A stretch of DNA of 64,000 nt, from the NCBI RefSeq assembly GCF_965140245.1, contig NC_134041.1, positions 64,667,306 through 64,731,305 on the forward strand, written 5' to 3'. This DNA comes from Athene noctua (Eukaryota; Chordata; Aves; Strigiformes; Strigidae). Positions 40,801 to 54,200 of the stretch are shown here, piece by piece. Every line of letters starts with the position of its first letter. Position 1 is the stretch's first letter. Under the pieces are notes generated by a model. The model was not told the DNA's origin and ran no database searches. It saw only the letters and a program-made list of their open reading frames with translations. The translations under genes and the position numbers were made by a program.

Positions 40801-41487
40801 TCATCTACCCCAGGTCAGGGTATTGTGCACCACCTCGCTCACCTGAATGCACTTTTGAGCTAAGGCATTGTATTTTTTTTTTTTAATAAATAGATATTCT
40901 TGATTTCAGGCAAGAGGAAATTTCAGGAGGGTATTCACAAGGGGAGGGAAAACTCATCAACTGACTCTAGGGAGGATTTTTAGTGTAATTGTAAGATTAA
41001 AATTAATATCTTAGGGGTTTTTTTGTCTTTTCACGTACCAATATGCTTTTAACAAGTTCTCAACACACACCAGGCATGTGTCACGGCGTGTATGCTGCAA
41101 TCCGTGCTGCACAAGAAGGGACTGTGAGACTGTTGTATAGAAAATAAATTGTTTTTTTGCGGCAGAAACTGCCTTTGGATAACTGGCAAACCAGTGCTTG
41201 CTCCTGAGTAATAATACTGTGGGTTGTTTACGACGCAGGATTACTATTGTTATCATTTCTGAAAAGTTTAAACAGAGTCATTGTAGGATATATGTACATC
41301 ATATATAAATATGACTTAGTAGAATTTATGTATGTTGTATATGAGTAATGGCTTTTTTATGAAGCGGAACAGCGAGACACCTTTTGAATCTAGTCATTAA
41401 TAACTGACACTATCACTTGTAATTTTTTTATTTTTTTTTTCTTGGTCTAGAAGAGTGATCTTTTCCAAATATTTTCTCTTATTTTAG
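34859..41487 (+). other. DOCK1: DOCK1 intron between the two recognised exons (6,629 bp)
   Basis: It begins GTAAGT and ends TTTTAG, a canonical U2-type intron separating phase-0 exon ends. It contains no gene I can recognise. A GC-richer patch at about 38.3-38.5 kb carries two overlapping 62-codon frames with no family resemblance. T tracts occur near 37380, at 39956-39975 and near 40517. Confidence 0.9.
39956..39975. repeat. Poly(T) tract, 20 T
   Basis: A run of 20 thymines in the intron between the two DOCK1 exons, with no recognised retroposon attached. Confidence 0.95.
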
Positions 41488-41582
41488 GATTTTCTGATGG
41501 AAACATTCATCATGTTCAAGAATCTCATTGGGAAGAATGTCTATCCCTTCGACTGGGTTATAATGAACATGATGCAGAATAA
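41488..41582 (+). CDS. DOCK1: DOCK1 internal coding exon (second of two in window)
   Basis: This 95-nt exon follows the acceptor TTATTTTAG and ends at AATAA|GTAAGT, giving phase 0 in and phase 2 out. It reads DFLMETFIMFKNLIGKNVYP, then FDWVIMNMMQN with a split Lys codon. METFIMFK-LIGKNVY is conserved in DOCK1, DOCK2 and DOCK5. The variant with KNL and PFDWVIMNM is the one I recall for DOCK1; DOCK2 has KDL with PGDWMAMSM and DOCK5 has KDL with a different following segment. The encoded helices belong to the ARM-like region before the DHR-2 RAC-activating domain. Mammalian DOCK1, as I remember it, has Val where this sequence has the second Met of NMMQN, a conservative change. The exon continuing with VFLRAIN was not found downstream, so the next intron exceeds 22.4 kb. 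Confidence 0.95.
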
Positions 41583-42554
41583 GTAAGTATAAAGGGAAAG
41601 GCACTGTAGCTTTCTGAGATGGCTGTTTCATGTTTGATCTGAAACAACAGTGTTGCTTAGAAACAGCAAAACACAATGCGGCAGCTAGGGTGGTGGTGTG
41701 TTTTGGTTTTTTTTTCTTTCTGTGATGCAAGTAATTATTTAAAAATCATCTTTGGAGATTGCAGGGCAGTGTTTTAGTGGCCTGTTTTAGGGCTCTTGGA
41801 GTCCACCACAGATTAAGGGTAGCATCGTTCTGAGAACTAAATTCTGGAGTAGGGGTCTATACACTAAATTTATTCCTTTGTGGGTGAATAATATGTTTTG
41901 CATATGACCTCAAAACCCAGTGGTTATTGTATGCTGATGTGAGGTTATATGTTCTGGAATATTTTCAGTGGTATTAACAAGAAGGAAATGAAAGGGCATT
42001 TTAAACCCAGATTCCATCAGCTGGGTAATGAAGAGACAGGCTGCAAATGTTTCTAATCCTCTTTTTTTTTTTCTCAATAATTACAGCTTTGTCATTATTT
42101 AGCGTTCCTTTGTGCAGTATTTTATGTTTGTGACATTTGTTAAGTGTGTCAAATGCTTTTATCTGTACTGTGATGAAAGTATAAGGAAAAAAACATTTTA
42201 TTTACTAGTTGCCTGGAGAAATCTCTTCTGTGCTTACTGGTAGCTGCCATGCCATAAAGTTGTCAGTGTTTACTTACATAAAATCCTGAACCACAGCTCT
42301 TTCTCCCGTTATAAAAATACACCGTAACTTTAATCTTGGCTTTTAAAGTCTCCTTAACCGCCTAATAAAATCCATTCTTAATAAATATGAGTTAGGAGAT
42401 TCAGCCACCTTTTGAGTTATACCCATTGGCTAGGGATGCACACCTCTGCATGGCCGCAGCTTGCAAAGCTCCTGCTGTTTTACATGAAGAGCCCTTTGAG
42501 ATGAGCTGATGAGGAAGATCTGAAGCCCCTTGGTTTGTTTGTTTTTTATTTTCC

Positions 42555-42574
42555 TTTTTTTTTTTTTTTTTTTT
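42555..42574. repeat. Poly(T) tract, 20 T
   Basis: A run of 20 thymines about 1 kb after the second DOCK1 exon. Confidence 0.95.
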
Positions 42575-43267
42575 ATTTTGAAATTTTGAAAGCGGTTTTG
42601 GTTCAAGAACTCCAACTGTCTGGAGAGTCGTGTTGAAGGTGCTTTGGAAACCCCCCCCAGCGTATGTTACCTGGCATCCTCTTGAATAGGAGAACACCTC
42701 TGTGCTTTACAAAATCTTTTAAGAGTTTGAGATATGATTGGGAAGGTCTGTGTTTGGACACTCTCAATGCCAGTTAACCAGTCACAAGGCAATTGCTGTG
42801 CTGTGAACAATAATATTGCAATGACTCTTCCACCAGATATAAAGATGATCAGTATTCCTTATAATATCTTCACTATACTGCCAGATGACCTCTCAGTGTG
42901 CATTTGCATGGGGATTTGACCTCTTTTTTTTAAAAAAACCAAAACAACTGTGGACTGATGGTCCTAGAAATGAAAGAGGAAAAGTATAGAAAGAATCTTT
43001 CCCTCCCCACCATTTTTTCTTTAAAGCACAAAGAGATCCTTGCCAGGCAGTTCCTCACTCTGAAAATTTGGAGTAACACAAAATGCGATGCAGAGATCCT
43101 CAGTTAGGGTAGGGACTTTGATTTTCTGATCCTTAAAAATAGTCTTCTTTCTTTCCCATGCTGAACATTAAGTCCTGAAGAAGCAGAAATGGGATGTGTT
43201 GTTAAGATCTTTGATTCTCACTGAATAACCTCAGTAGCCATAGAATATCTGAGTAGTATTTAAAGTT

Positions 43268-43290
43268 AAAAAAAAAACAAAAAAAAAAAA
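43268..43290. repeat. A-rich tract
   Basis: Two A runs separated by a single C, about 22 bp in total, with no recognised retroposon attached. Confidence 0.9.
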
Positions 43291-44919
43291 CGGTTTTCAA
43301 GTCTTTCTGGTGTTGATGAATATCTGCAGAAGTGTTAAAGGGTGTTGTTCATCTCTAATTTACAAGTTCATTTTCATTACACCAGCTTGTTTGTAAATGC
43401 TTCTGAATTGATTTGAGTGCTTTTCAGTTTTCCTGTTGAAGTTAATGTGGTTTCCAAAAACAGAAAGCTGCATTGTAAAATACCTTTTTGTCCATCTGGT
43501 CCACTTATTTTCACCCCTATAAACTTTTATTGAAGAAAACTAGGAAAAATTTAAGAGCAAATTCTGTCTTTTAAAGCTACAACGACCTTCTCAATAGAAA
43601 GAACTCAGAGCATGGCATTTTGTGTTGCTCTTGCAAAGCACTTCTTTCCACACATCGAGTATTTCTGTGCCATAAGCCAAATTAAGTGAGGTAATTTTTA
43701 ACTATATCTGGAATGTTTGTGAGTTCATTTGTTTCTCTGCATGAAATATATCTGGTAGTGGGAAACAAAGGGAAAAAAAATTACTCACCTGGAAGTTAGA
43801 GCTCCAAGTCCCCTCTGCCTTAGGAGGTATCTCTTCACCTTCGTGGCAGAGGCAGCCCCTCTCCATGTGATGGTTTGCTTCCAGATAGCCAACAGTAAAT
43901 TAAAATATATTGGCTAGATAGAGTTGTAGCCACAAGAAAGAGGGGAAACAGAGAAAGGTGTGTGAACAACTGTATTACCGGGACCATTTGCAAATACAGT
44001 TCAAATTTCCTACTACACTTCTTTGAACTTTACTAGTAGGATTCCTATATCCATAAATACACACGCGTGCATTCGTAGTCACAGGAATTACTTTCGTTCT
44101 GTGTGCTTTGCACGCGTGTTTTTGGTGCAGTGCACTGAACCCTCGGGTTCCTCTCTCTCTCCCGTGCCCCCAGTACTCTGTGCCACGCACAGGATTGCTT
44201 CCCGTGCTCACCATGCCCTCGTTTCAGTAACAAACACCGTCACGCTGCGTTACCGCCCATCGTGTTGAAATGAACACAAAAATCTTCATATCTAATGAGA
44301 TAATTGTTTTGGGGTTTGGTTTTTTTTTTTGTTCTTAGAGGTGCCAGTTAATACTCTGCTTACTGACTTCTCTAATTTAATTAAAACCAGCATCTGTTGT
44401 TTTAGCAAAGCAGTTTGTTAATGAAGAGTCCAAGGTTTTGAATGTCACCAATTTTGTGTAATCCTTTGGTTTGCCACCGATGTGTTCAAGGCAGGATTGG
44501 TTTGCTGACTGCTGAGAGGACGTGGCAAGACATGGTAGCTGCAGTGCAGGTTCATCAGGTGCCGTGCAACGTCACTTGTCAGAAGGGGTAAAAGAAAAGA
44601 ATATTCATCCTCATGCTATGGCTTTTCCTTTAACTGTCAAATTTCAGTCAAAATCAGCTGCTGTTTGATAGTAAGCAACAATATCCAAGCAACAGAAATG
44701 GAAAAAACCCCACACTGATGACAGGGTGACAGGTGAATAATAGACCATAGCATGCATGTTTGAAAGAGCTGCTTCTAGGAGAAGAGCGAGAGGCTGTGCT
44801 TAAACCAAAAAGCAAAATGCCTACAAGGCCAATACCTGCCAGCACAGTGCTTTCAGAGGTGGTTGGTTAAGAATATCCAAACAGTATTTAATTATTAAGT
44901 CTTTATCCATATAATGTCT

Positions 44920-45228
44920 GCAGAGAGGGGGGATGAGTCTCTGGAGCCAAGGCCCCAGCGCCAGGCCCCGAGGGAATGGCCTCAAGCTGCCCAGGGCAGG
45001 GTCAGGCTGGCTCTGAGGAAGGATTTCTGTGCAGAAGGGGCTGTTGGGCGTTGGAATGGGCTGCCCAGGGCAGGGGGGAGTCCCCGGGATCCCTGGAGGG
45101 GTTGAAGAGTCGGGCTGAGCCAGCGCTGAGGGATCTGGGGGAGTTGGGAACGGTCAGGGGGAGGGTCGTGGTTGGGCTGGAGGAGCTGCGAGGGCTTTTC
45201 CAACTGAGATAATTCTGTGATTCTGTGA
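44920..45228 (+). mobile_element. CR1 LINE fragment, 5'-truncated, plus strand
   Basis: The right end, ATTCTGTGATTCTGTGA, is the CR1 3' octamer tail in sense orientation, preceded by CTTTTCCAACTGAGATA. The element is 309 bp and begins abruptly at GCAGAGAGGG, the usual 5' truncation of CR1. It aligns end to end, without gaps, to the reverse complement of 25038-25346 (eight mismatches by hand, seven of them within the 3' ~70 nt). The 78-codon open frame along it is CR1 3' region conserved between the two copies and is not a host gene. It lies 3.3 kb after the second DOCK1 exon. Confidence 0.92.
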
Positions 45229-48200
45229 AATAGCCATTGCTTTTGGGAAAACCTAAAGAAAAGAGAAGATAGGCAGAAAGAGAAGAAATTGTCTTCAAAT
45301 ACATACAATTTTGCAGCAGAGCAGGTGGGAAAAACCTTTGCACATTGAATTGCATGAGAAATGTTGATCATAGACTGTAGCAAGAAACACTGAAGTTTGA
45401 GGCTGGGGGACGTACTTCAGCAGTGAGCACTGAGGTGGATTTTTTGGGGTGTTGTGAACTCTCCACCAGCAGAGATACTTAAAAACCAGTTTGGCGAGTG
45501 TCTGTAAAGATGCCGGTTGTAATTTAGGGAAAAGGGGACTAAAGAGCTCTTAGAGTGTCATCTTGAGCCCTGTCGCTGTGTTGGGCGGTGGATGCTGGGC
45601 TGGGACTCGGAGGTGAACTTTTGCAGTGGTGGGAGGTGGCAGCGTGGCTGTGGGGGCTGCAGTTGGGTAACAACAGGCCCTGGGCTCTGCCAGAGCCCTG
45701 CTGCCGTGCTCGGCCGCTTCACCACTGCCTGCGTGGTGTTCCCGTGGGGATCCATCACTCAGGGCTACTTCTCCGTGTTGGACCATGTTAGGATTATGTT
45801 TAGTTTGACTTTAGGGAGCTTTTCATCTGTTGGATTTTCTTTTTCGGGAGGAATTTTTCAGCCTGGTAGACTCCTGGCGATTGGTTACTAAATGTATTCG
45901 TGATCACGGTGCCTAAAAATAAGGATGAGCTAAGACAACTTTAAAAGAAAAATGCTACTTGTAGTTTTAAACCTGGCTGTTGCAAATTGCTAATAATTCC
46001 GTTCAAGATACTTGGGCACCTTTAAATTCCATCTGTTGTAAGGTTTATATGTGTTCACATTTTCGGGAAGAGTTATTCCTATTAAGGTAAAGGCATAAGA
46101 TCACTGGATTAAAAGGAAGTGGTTTTATCAGCTGTGCTGACAGCTACTGCGACAGCCACTTTGTAGCAATCCACCAGATGCTTGATAATGAAATTTAGGC
46201 CTCATCGTCAGTCACGGTGGTATTTCTGTCACACAGGTCTCTGTGATAAACTCTGATAGCTGTATTTAATAGTTGCAAGGAGTCAGGAGGTTTTCCTGTG
46301 TTTCAGGATAGGGAAGGGGCATGCTTTGGAGGCAGATTCTTCCTTCCAGGCATCTCCCGCAGGAAAACACACTCGAGGAGTTTTAACTGGAAAAGCAGTT
46401 TAAAAAAATAAATAAATAAAATAAAGCAGGGATTTTGTATTGTTTACACTTTCTCCTTTTAAATCATGTTTAGAAATGATTCAGAAATGTTTTAGAAATT
46501 GTTTTTAACTTTTGTCGTAAGATGACAAGCTAAACTTAGGTTCCTCTTAAACACATAACTCAGAACATGAAAACAGTTCCTCTCTGCGTTTTTGTAAATG
46601 AAAATAATTTAGTCTTTGGTCTTCCTTTTGGCATTTGAGACAATCAGTTCCTTTGGTAGACTTTATGATATATTAATTTGTAGCTACTACTTTCATCTGC
46701 AGCTGTTCCAGTGGAAGCTGAGCTGCCTATGAAAAATGAATCGGATGTTTTCTGTTCTACTTTTTGTGTTTAATGTCCGCATTTACATAAAATACCTGGC
46801 TATATTGCCTTTTGAAGCTGGAGAAAAAGGGATGAGCTGCTTCTCAGAATGAGGTTTCCTGTGCCTTTGTATCTTTTTTTCCAGAGGAAATACATCGTGC
46901 CTTGTGGAGGGAATCTGTTGGGTGTTACCTGCACTGGCTTTGCAGGTGGGTGGAGGTGTGTTTCCTCCTGAATACCCAGTCCAGAATCCTAATGAATTTT
47001 CTGTGTGAAAAAACAAAAAAAAATCTTGCAAAGGGGAAGAAGGAGGATCAGGACGTTGCATCTGGTAGACATGTACCTTTACCCTGTTTGCTGGAGTGGT
47101 TTGTACATGTTCATTTTTGGAGCTTCCAGGGCAATGTAGGTTCTCCTGCTCCATGGTTGTCATAGCAGTACCTGTCAGATCTTTACTGTGCTTTCGGAAT
47201 TAACTTCAGCTCTGTGTGTGACTGCCCATCAATAGTGTGCAAACACTAAAGCGGTTATGAACTGAAGCAAGTTTTGCATAACTGTGAACCTTAAAATGTA
47301 GTACAAGCTTCAGTGGCCCAAGAGTTATTCTTACTGACAAGTAACCCAAAACCAAAATAAAACTGCTTTTTAAATTATTGAAATTTTGCTTAATTGCAAT
47401 ATTCTGCTAGGTTTTATACAAGCATACAGAAACCAAACCACTAATGTTTTTAATAAATGTATGAAAATAGCCTCTTTGCACTCACATAATTGACCAGTCA
47501 AGTTGCATCTGTCAAATTAGGTGCAAGGGCAAAATCTCTTACTTCAAATCCATCCCAAGCTACTGATGGATGGTGGTGTGGTTTTCACAACAGTGGAAAA
47601 TAGTCCAGAAGGATCATAAAGATACTGCATAGAAACCTACAGCAAAAAACACAGGGACAGAACAAAATTTTACAGACTATCAAGTAATATCAGACATACA
47701 GGGTGGGGGGAGGAAGCACAAAAAAACCTGTGACATCCTTGCTTCGTTTTCCAAAACCCCTGCATAGGTACAGTGTGCAAGCCTGCATTAATCCCATGTT
47801 CAAAGAGATTATTAGTAGACGTGACTTGAAAGCTTGCACTTAGAACTGGGGCACTGATCATTAAAATATTTACTCAATAGGTGTTGTTATGGAATACGGT
47901 AACTCTTTTACATTTTCCAAATAGGATATGGTGATGAAGAAGGTGTTTGAAATGCAATTGTCTTTTAGGAGGATAAGGGATGCGTTGTTTCAGGAAGAGT
48001 CTGAACAGTAGGAAAAGCTTTGATTAGAAAGAATTGGTGCGACTTTTCCTGACTATTAATACGTTTCCTTTGGGACTCTGTGCTTTCTTATTTAGAAAGT
48101 TTAAGAGTCCAGTCATGCAACTTGAAAAAACAAAATAATTTTATTCAGGGACGGAATGAAAAAGACTTCAAATGGGAGCAATTTTGTTTTTCTTTGGTGC

Positions 48201-51200
48201 CAAATATTTCTCTGTATAGAAAAACCTCCTGCTGTTTACCGTGTATAGATTGAGGATAAAAATTTTCAAAGCGTGTAACTTTCTTAGGAGCCAGTTTTCA
48301 ATAGTAACTCATGTACCCCAAAGTTTAATCTGTAAATAAAAGAGGTGAATTCACATTGATAAATTATATAAAGGTACAGTTTCTGTACATGGAGGGAATC
48401 TTTTTGCTGTCCATAAATCCTGGTTGCATAATGTCCTGACCTTTTCAGTGAAGACCCTGCAGGATTTTTGGTTTAGTGTTGTCCCTGTCAAATTAACTGG
48501 ACCTGGGAGTACAATGAATGAACTTGACTATGTTTAAAATAACACAAGGGGTTTTTTTCTTACTCGAAAGGCTGACGTTCCTTGAAGGACCATGCTTCAG
48601 GAGGTGCTATTTTCTCCTGATGGTTTTCGTAGCAGGGGGAGAGGAAGCATCCCCCGTAGCAGGTTATTTCATCCCAGTCATTAGGAGATAGAAACCTTGA
48701 TCCTGGCATAAGAGGTATATTGATAACAGTACTGTCGTGAGAATTGATGAACAGTAGATTTAATGGATCTGGTTTTTTCCTTTATTTCTGTAATCTGTGA
48801 TCACTTATGCTAGAGAAGTTTAGTAGCAGCCTTTGTGCTGATGAAGCTGCCAAAGTTGGGGATGTATGGGTGAGATGTCACAGCCCCCTCCCACCCCCCA
48901 AAAAACATCTGCTGCTTCTCAGAGTACTCCCCCACCTCTATTTATATCATGATTAATCTATTCTGGAGTCTAGAGGTGGAATAATGATTTCTAGTACTAA
49001 AATAGTTACCATTTTGATCATTATTATATAGCCTAAATTATGGGTTTCATGTGTTCAGAGACATGTTTGGGTTTTGGTGAAGATGTCCTGCAGCGAGGAA
49101 GGTGGGCTTGGGCTGGGTGACTCTGTCAAGCATCCGCTGTGACTCTGCTTGTTCTGTCTTGTGTTGTTATGCTTCCCTTGACAAACCTATTTTTCTCTCC
49201 CTAAAGCATCAATGGGATGTGCTCTCCTCCTGGGATTGTAGATCTCTGTGCTATGGCATCTCTATAAAATCAAGTGAAGGCTGTTGCAGGTGTATTTCAT
49301 CCTAAAGCATGAGGGAGATGATGCGTTTAATTTTGCTGGGGGAAAAAATGATCTTTATTCAGTACTCATTTTGAAAATATCCCCTCGGAGCGTTAGGCTA
49401 ATATGCACATCTTAATTGTTCAGCAGTAGTTAACATCGTCTCAAAATATTTCAGATATATTCCATGAGACCTCAAACTTTTATTTTCCACAAGAAAATTA
49501 TGGTGGCTTTAAAGAAAAGAATTGTGTGTTGGGAAGCATCTCTTCTTGAACTGGATGAATGGATGAGGAGCCAATTGGTATGTTTTAAGTAGCAAGACAG
49601 TCTAAAGGTTCAGACCTGGCAATATTCCTGTTCATTGCCTGGTTATCCTCCTTTGGCTGGTGTGAGATTTAATCCTTCAAGACATTTTAAATGCTACATG
49701 TATCTTGGGAGGCTTGAAAACTGTAAAGATGTGTGAATTTAGAGTAATACTTTGTCCAGTGGGCTTCCCCTGTTACTGCTGGGGTGTTTCACGGGGTGTC
49801 ACTGGTAGGGGTAGCTACTAAACCAAGAGTTTGCCCTGCTGGTCATCTTCCTTGATATATTTTGTCAACTCTTAAACATTTGTTCTGTAAACAGGTAATG
49901 AGCAACTGAGAGCTACCTCACAGTGTCGTTTTCAGAAGCAGCTCAGAAATGTGATACTTTAAAAGAAAAATAGGGCATATGAGCTCTCTGCAACCCGGCC
50001 AAAGTAGCAGCTAGGCTCAGTGGTTACGATAAGCAAAAGGAAGATAATATTTCAAACAGCTTTTTATTCCTCATTTTCTGGCATCATCATCCACTGTATG
50101 CTGTGGATGTCTGGTTTCTTTTTTTTTTTAAAATATACTAATAAAGCCAACTCATTATTTGGATACCTGCACTTTTTTTTTTTTTCCTGACTTGCATATA
50201 TACAGTGTTAAGATCTCCTGGGTATCATATATTGTTTTGAGAAAAAGCTACAGGAGGTTGTTAGACTCTGTTTCATGATAATTCTCTGGTAAGAGTCTAA
50301 TTGAGATCTGAAGAAGCATTGCCAAATTAATTTCAAATGGAAAAGAATGATTTGGGTATTATTTCCCATCCTAGAATCTAAACCTCGCTTGACATGAAAG
50401 TACTTCGTGATGATTGTAATTCATACCAACCCCTATATTTATCAGTTTGATTTTTGTGATATTTTTGGTTATAAAACGGTGCAAGAAGAACTCAATATAT
50501 TCTGCACTGAATAGTGGGTAATAATAATAATACATATTTTTGTTTGTCTGGTTTGTGCTCTACTTGTTTCAGGAGCAGCAGAAACCCTCAGCAGATTATA
50601 TTTAATCAGATAGATCCTTTAGTGGAAGAGTTCCGTTAATTTACAACTTTCAGATTCTTAATTTTCTAATTATAACTGAAAAAACCCTAACAGTAATTTT
50701 AAATTTAAAATTGTGGGTTATAATTCTAATGTTCTTTTTCTCTTTTACTGTCTGAACTCACTCAAAAGACCCTGGTGTGTAGCTATTCAAAGTTGAGCTG
50801 TATTATAAGCTTGAGGGAGGTCAGATCATGAACATTTGAAGGCATGTTATTGTACCAGTGTGGGTGTTTGGGATGAAGCTGCATATGCATATTTGCTTTC
50901 TTATTTCATGAAGCCTCTGGGACCACATGGAGCCTTACAGCTTTATTCCGCTTTGCCTGGCTCCTCGCATTCAGTTTTGGTGCCAGATCAATCTCTCTCC
51001 CTGCAGCACCGAATTTCGTGGGACCGCCTGCAGGAGTGATTGCTCTCCAGGTTCCCGCAGGAAAAATTAAGTATCAGTTGTAAATGTGACAAAAAACAAG
51101 ACTGAGAAAGTGATGACGGTGTCATTTGGTGGGGGGAGTCCAAAGACTGTTGAAGAGCATCCGTGGGGCTGAGGCAGGGCAGGCCAGGGCTGGCAGAGCA

Positions 51201-54200
51201 TCGCTTCTGCAGGTCTGTGCTGCTCGGATGGGAGCGGGGGCAAAGCCAGCTGATGTCCAGTCCTCTCCTCCCAGTTCATTACGCTGGCCCTCAGCCAAAA
51301 AGAGCAGAGCCCTTCCCCATATGTGCTGGCCTTGCTTTCCTTTCGAGCGGCAGAAGGACCACACGCCCCGCTGCAGCCTGTCCCCGAGACCTCCCCGTGC
51401 TGCGCTTGGAGCGAGGCTCCTGACGGTCCCGTCTTGAAATGCAGCTTCAAATTATCTGACTTTACAGCAGCAGGGAACAAGGTACCACCTTATCGTACTG
51501 CAGACGGCCTTGTGTTGTGTGCAGCGTATCCACAAGGACACCTAAACCCACCTCAGTGGGATCTTCCAGTTTTTAATTGAAATTCTGGTGCCCTGACAGG
51601 CAGCCTGTGCTCTGGGGCAACTGCCTGGATCGATCCGTTCTGCATATTTAAACAATGGCATGAAGTGCTGTCCGCATCACGCACCCAAATATGAAATCAC
51701 TTCTCTCTTTTTTTTTTTGGCACAGAATCTATGGCATGAGCAAGAACGTGTGAATACTTGTTTCTTACAAAAGCAGCAGCGTGAAGTAGGTAATAAAATG
51801 AAGCTGAAGGTGTTAAAAAGCATGTTAGCAAGCCTCCATTTTTACTAACAGTAAAAGCTGATGGCATGTGATGCCTATTTTTAACATGGAAGGTGTAGCA
51901 ATTTTCACTCAAGATCATTATTTTTCCGCGTCAGCTTCATTTAATAGTATTGCACATTTAAAAATAGCTAGTGAGTGAAGTATGTGCTGCTTTTTCACAC
52001 TTGGGTTTTATTAATCTTTTCCAGTATTTAAAAAAAAAACCAATATTTCAGTCTTTGGAAGTACCAAAAAATGCTTATTTGTACATTATAAAAGGAAGTT
52101 CAGGCTTAAAAGCTTCTCTTGGCTGTTGCTCTGTAATGAAGATTTCTGTAGTTAGCTTTGAATCTGGATTATAAATTCTCTGGCTTTGACCATCAATTAG
52201 TGACTTTGTTATTCTGAACACTTAGAGGTGGGAGAGAAAATAGCCTTTTTGCTGATCAGTCGTATTTTAGAAAGAGTTTTATTTACTTTTCCAGTAAAAT
52301 CAATTGCTTTGCACTGTAATTCTCCCATTTCCCTTAAATAACAATAATGAAAATTATCAGAACCACGGAAATTCGTGCTCTTTTTCTTCTTCCAGGTAAA
52401 CAAGGCAAAACCCAAGCCTGTTGATTTTCAGGGCAGTGGGAGGTTTTGCTGTCCCGAGGGATCCCTGTGGGGACTGGAGTTGCTGCCCCACCACGCACGG
52501 GGACGTGCAGGTGCTGGAGGGGAGAGGGCAGAGAAAGAAACACAGAGCAAAGCCACCAGCAGCAGGATCGGAGAAAAACCTTTGCCCTTTCTTCCCGCTG
52601 AGATAAGAATTTCTTCTGGGAGAAGGTTATAATATTGCAAGGGAGAAGAGAGTTGAGTGCGTGGCCCTCTCCTTAGGAACCAGCAAACACTGCAGGAAAC
52701 GCTCTAGTGTGTTGATCACTGTTGATTTACTTTCCATAGTGAAATCAGTATCCATAACATTCCTGGGTTATTCCTTCTGACTACCTTCCATCACTCACCT
52801 TTTTTTTTGTGATACAGGAGTACAAAATACTGGGAAATAGTTAAAAAGCCAACGTTGCCCCTTGTGCGTTACCAATCTCAAGAAATGCAAGAAGAAATTT
52901 TCTTGCTGGTGGTACAAAAAGTCAGGAGGCTTTAAACTGGAGGGAGGAGAGATAAAAATTCAGCAGGCTTTTGAGAAAGTTTGTCCTTCACGTACTGAGT
53001 GAGATAGAGAGGCTGGCTGTGTAGCTCTAGATGTAAAGAATACAGGTTATCAGACTTAAAAAATTATTAAAGGTTCTTCATGGTGGTTTTTTTGTTTCTT
53101 TTTGCCTGGGATATGACTTTTGGGACTGGTGCAGTGTACAGAGCTGTATCCTTACTCTCCGCCCTTTCAAAAATCTCATCTGATTTATTTTGCCAAATAT
53201 AAACTTACAAATTTTGTAATTTGAAAAATTACAACTGGATAACGCGTAAAGAAATCTTACACAGCCTTCTGGGCTGAGCTCTTTTTTCTTTTGGTTCCAT
53301 TTAAGTGTGGCAAGCTGAAAAATCTTTCCCTGAAGTGGAAGAAATAGAGTTTTGAGCCACTTTCCTTTGGCCCAGACAAGCCCGTGGGCAAGGAAGGGTG
53401 AAACTGTGATGCTGGGAAGCTTCTGGGATTGCGGTGCCTTGAGAAGGTCTTTCACTGTGTTTAGCCAGACCGTACCGTATCTCTTATTGCTTGCAGGCTG
53501 TTGCATTTCAGAAGACAGCTTGTCAGAACGGACCAGCCCTTGTGACTCCAAGTCTCATGCCAAAATCTTAATTTCCCATTTTCTTGTCTTGCAGAGCCAA
53601 AAGAGTTGCTTTGTAGGTGAAAGATGTCCAGGAGTGCCTGTTGGTATCCAGCCTGAGTCCACGCTGTGCTGCTGCTGGCACTGGGATGGCTCCAGCCTCC
53701 GACACATTTAACACCATCTCAATTGTATTTCCTTCTCCTGCCAATATTAGCCCATTTTAAGGAGAACGGAGTTGTACGATAACAAAAATAGTATCAGAAT
53801 ATTGATGATCATTTTACTGCATCCTTTCAAATGCTGCTCCTTCTACTGCAAGATTTTTCTGCCCTGCATATGTGGCATGTCAAATGAACATGGTCAGAGG
53901 AGTAGCCTGATTAAACAGAGGTATTTTATGTATTATAAAATAGTACTTCGCTGGCTTTGTATGATTTTTATTTTAATAATTCACAAGACCAGCACAGTTA
54001 CGAATGTAATATAATTTGGGTAAAAATATGCCTAAAGCCCTGTTTGCTTTCAGCTTGCCAACATGTTCCTCTTCTGGTTTTTTGTCTTTTAAAATAACTG
54101 ACAATTATGCAGCACTTTGGCTTCTGAGAGCAGTCGCCTCGATGTGCAAAAAGCCAGTGAGGCCTTTTCTGGGGTTATTAAATTTTAGGATCAGAAGTAT

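Noticed and set aside
44914..45212. Conserved 78-codon frame present also at 25033-25290
   Set aside because: The similarity between the two places is explained by both being CR1 retroposon 3' regions. It is not a duplicated host gene.
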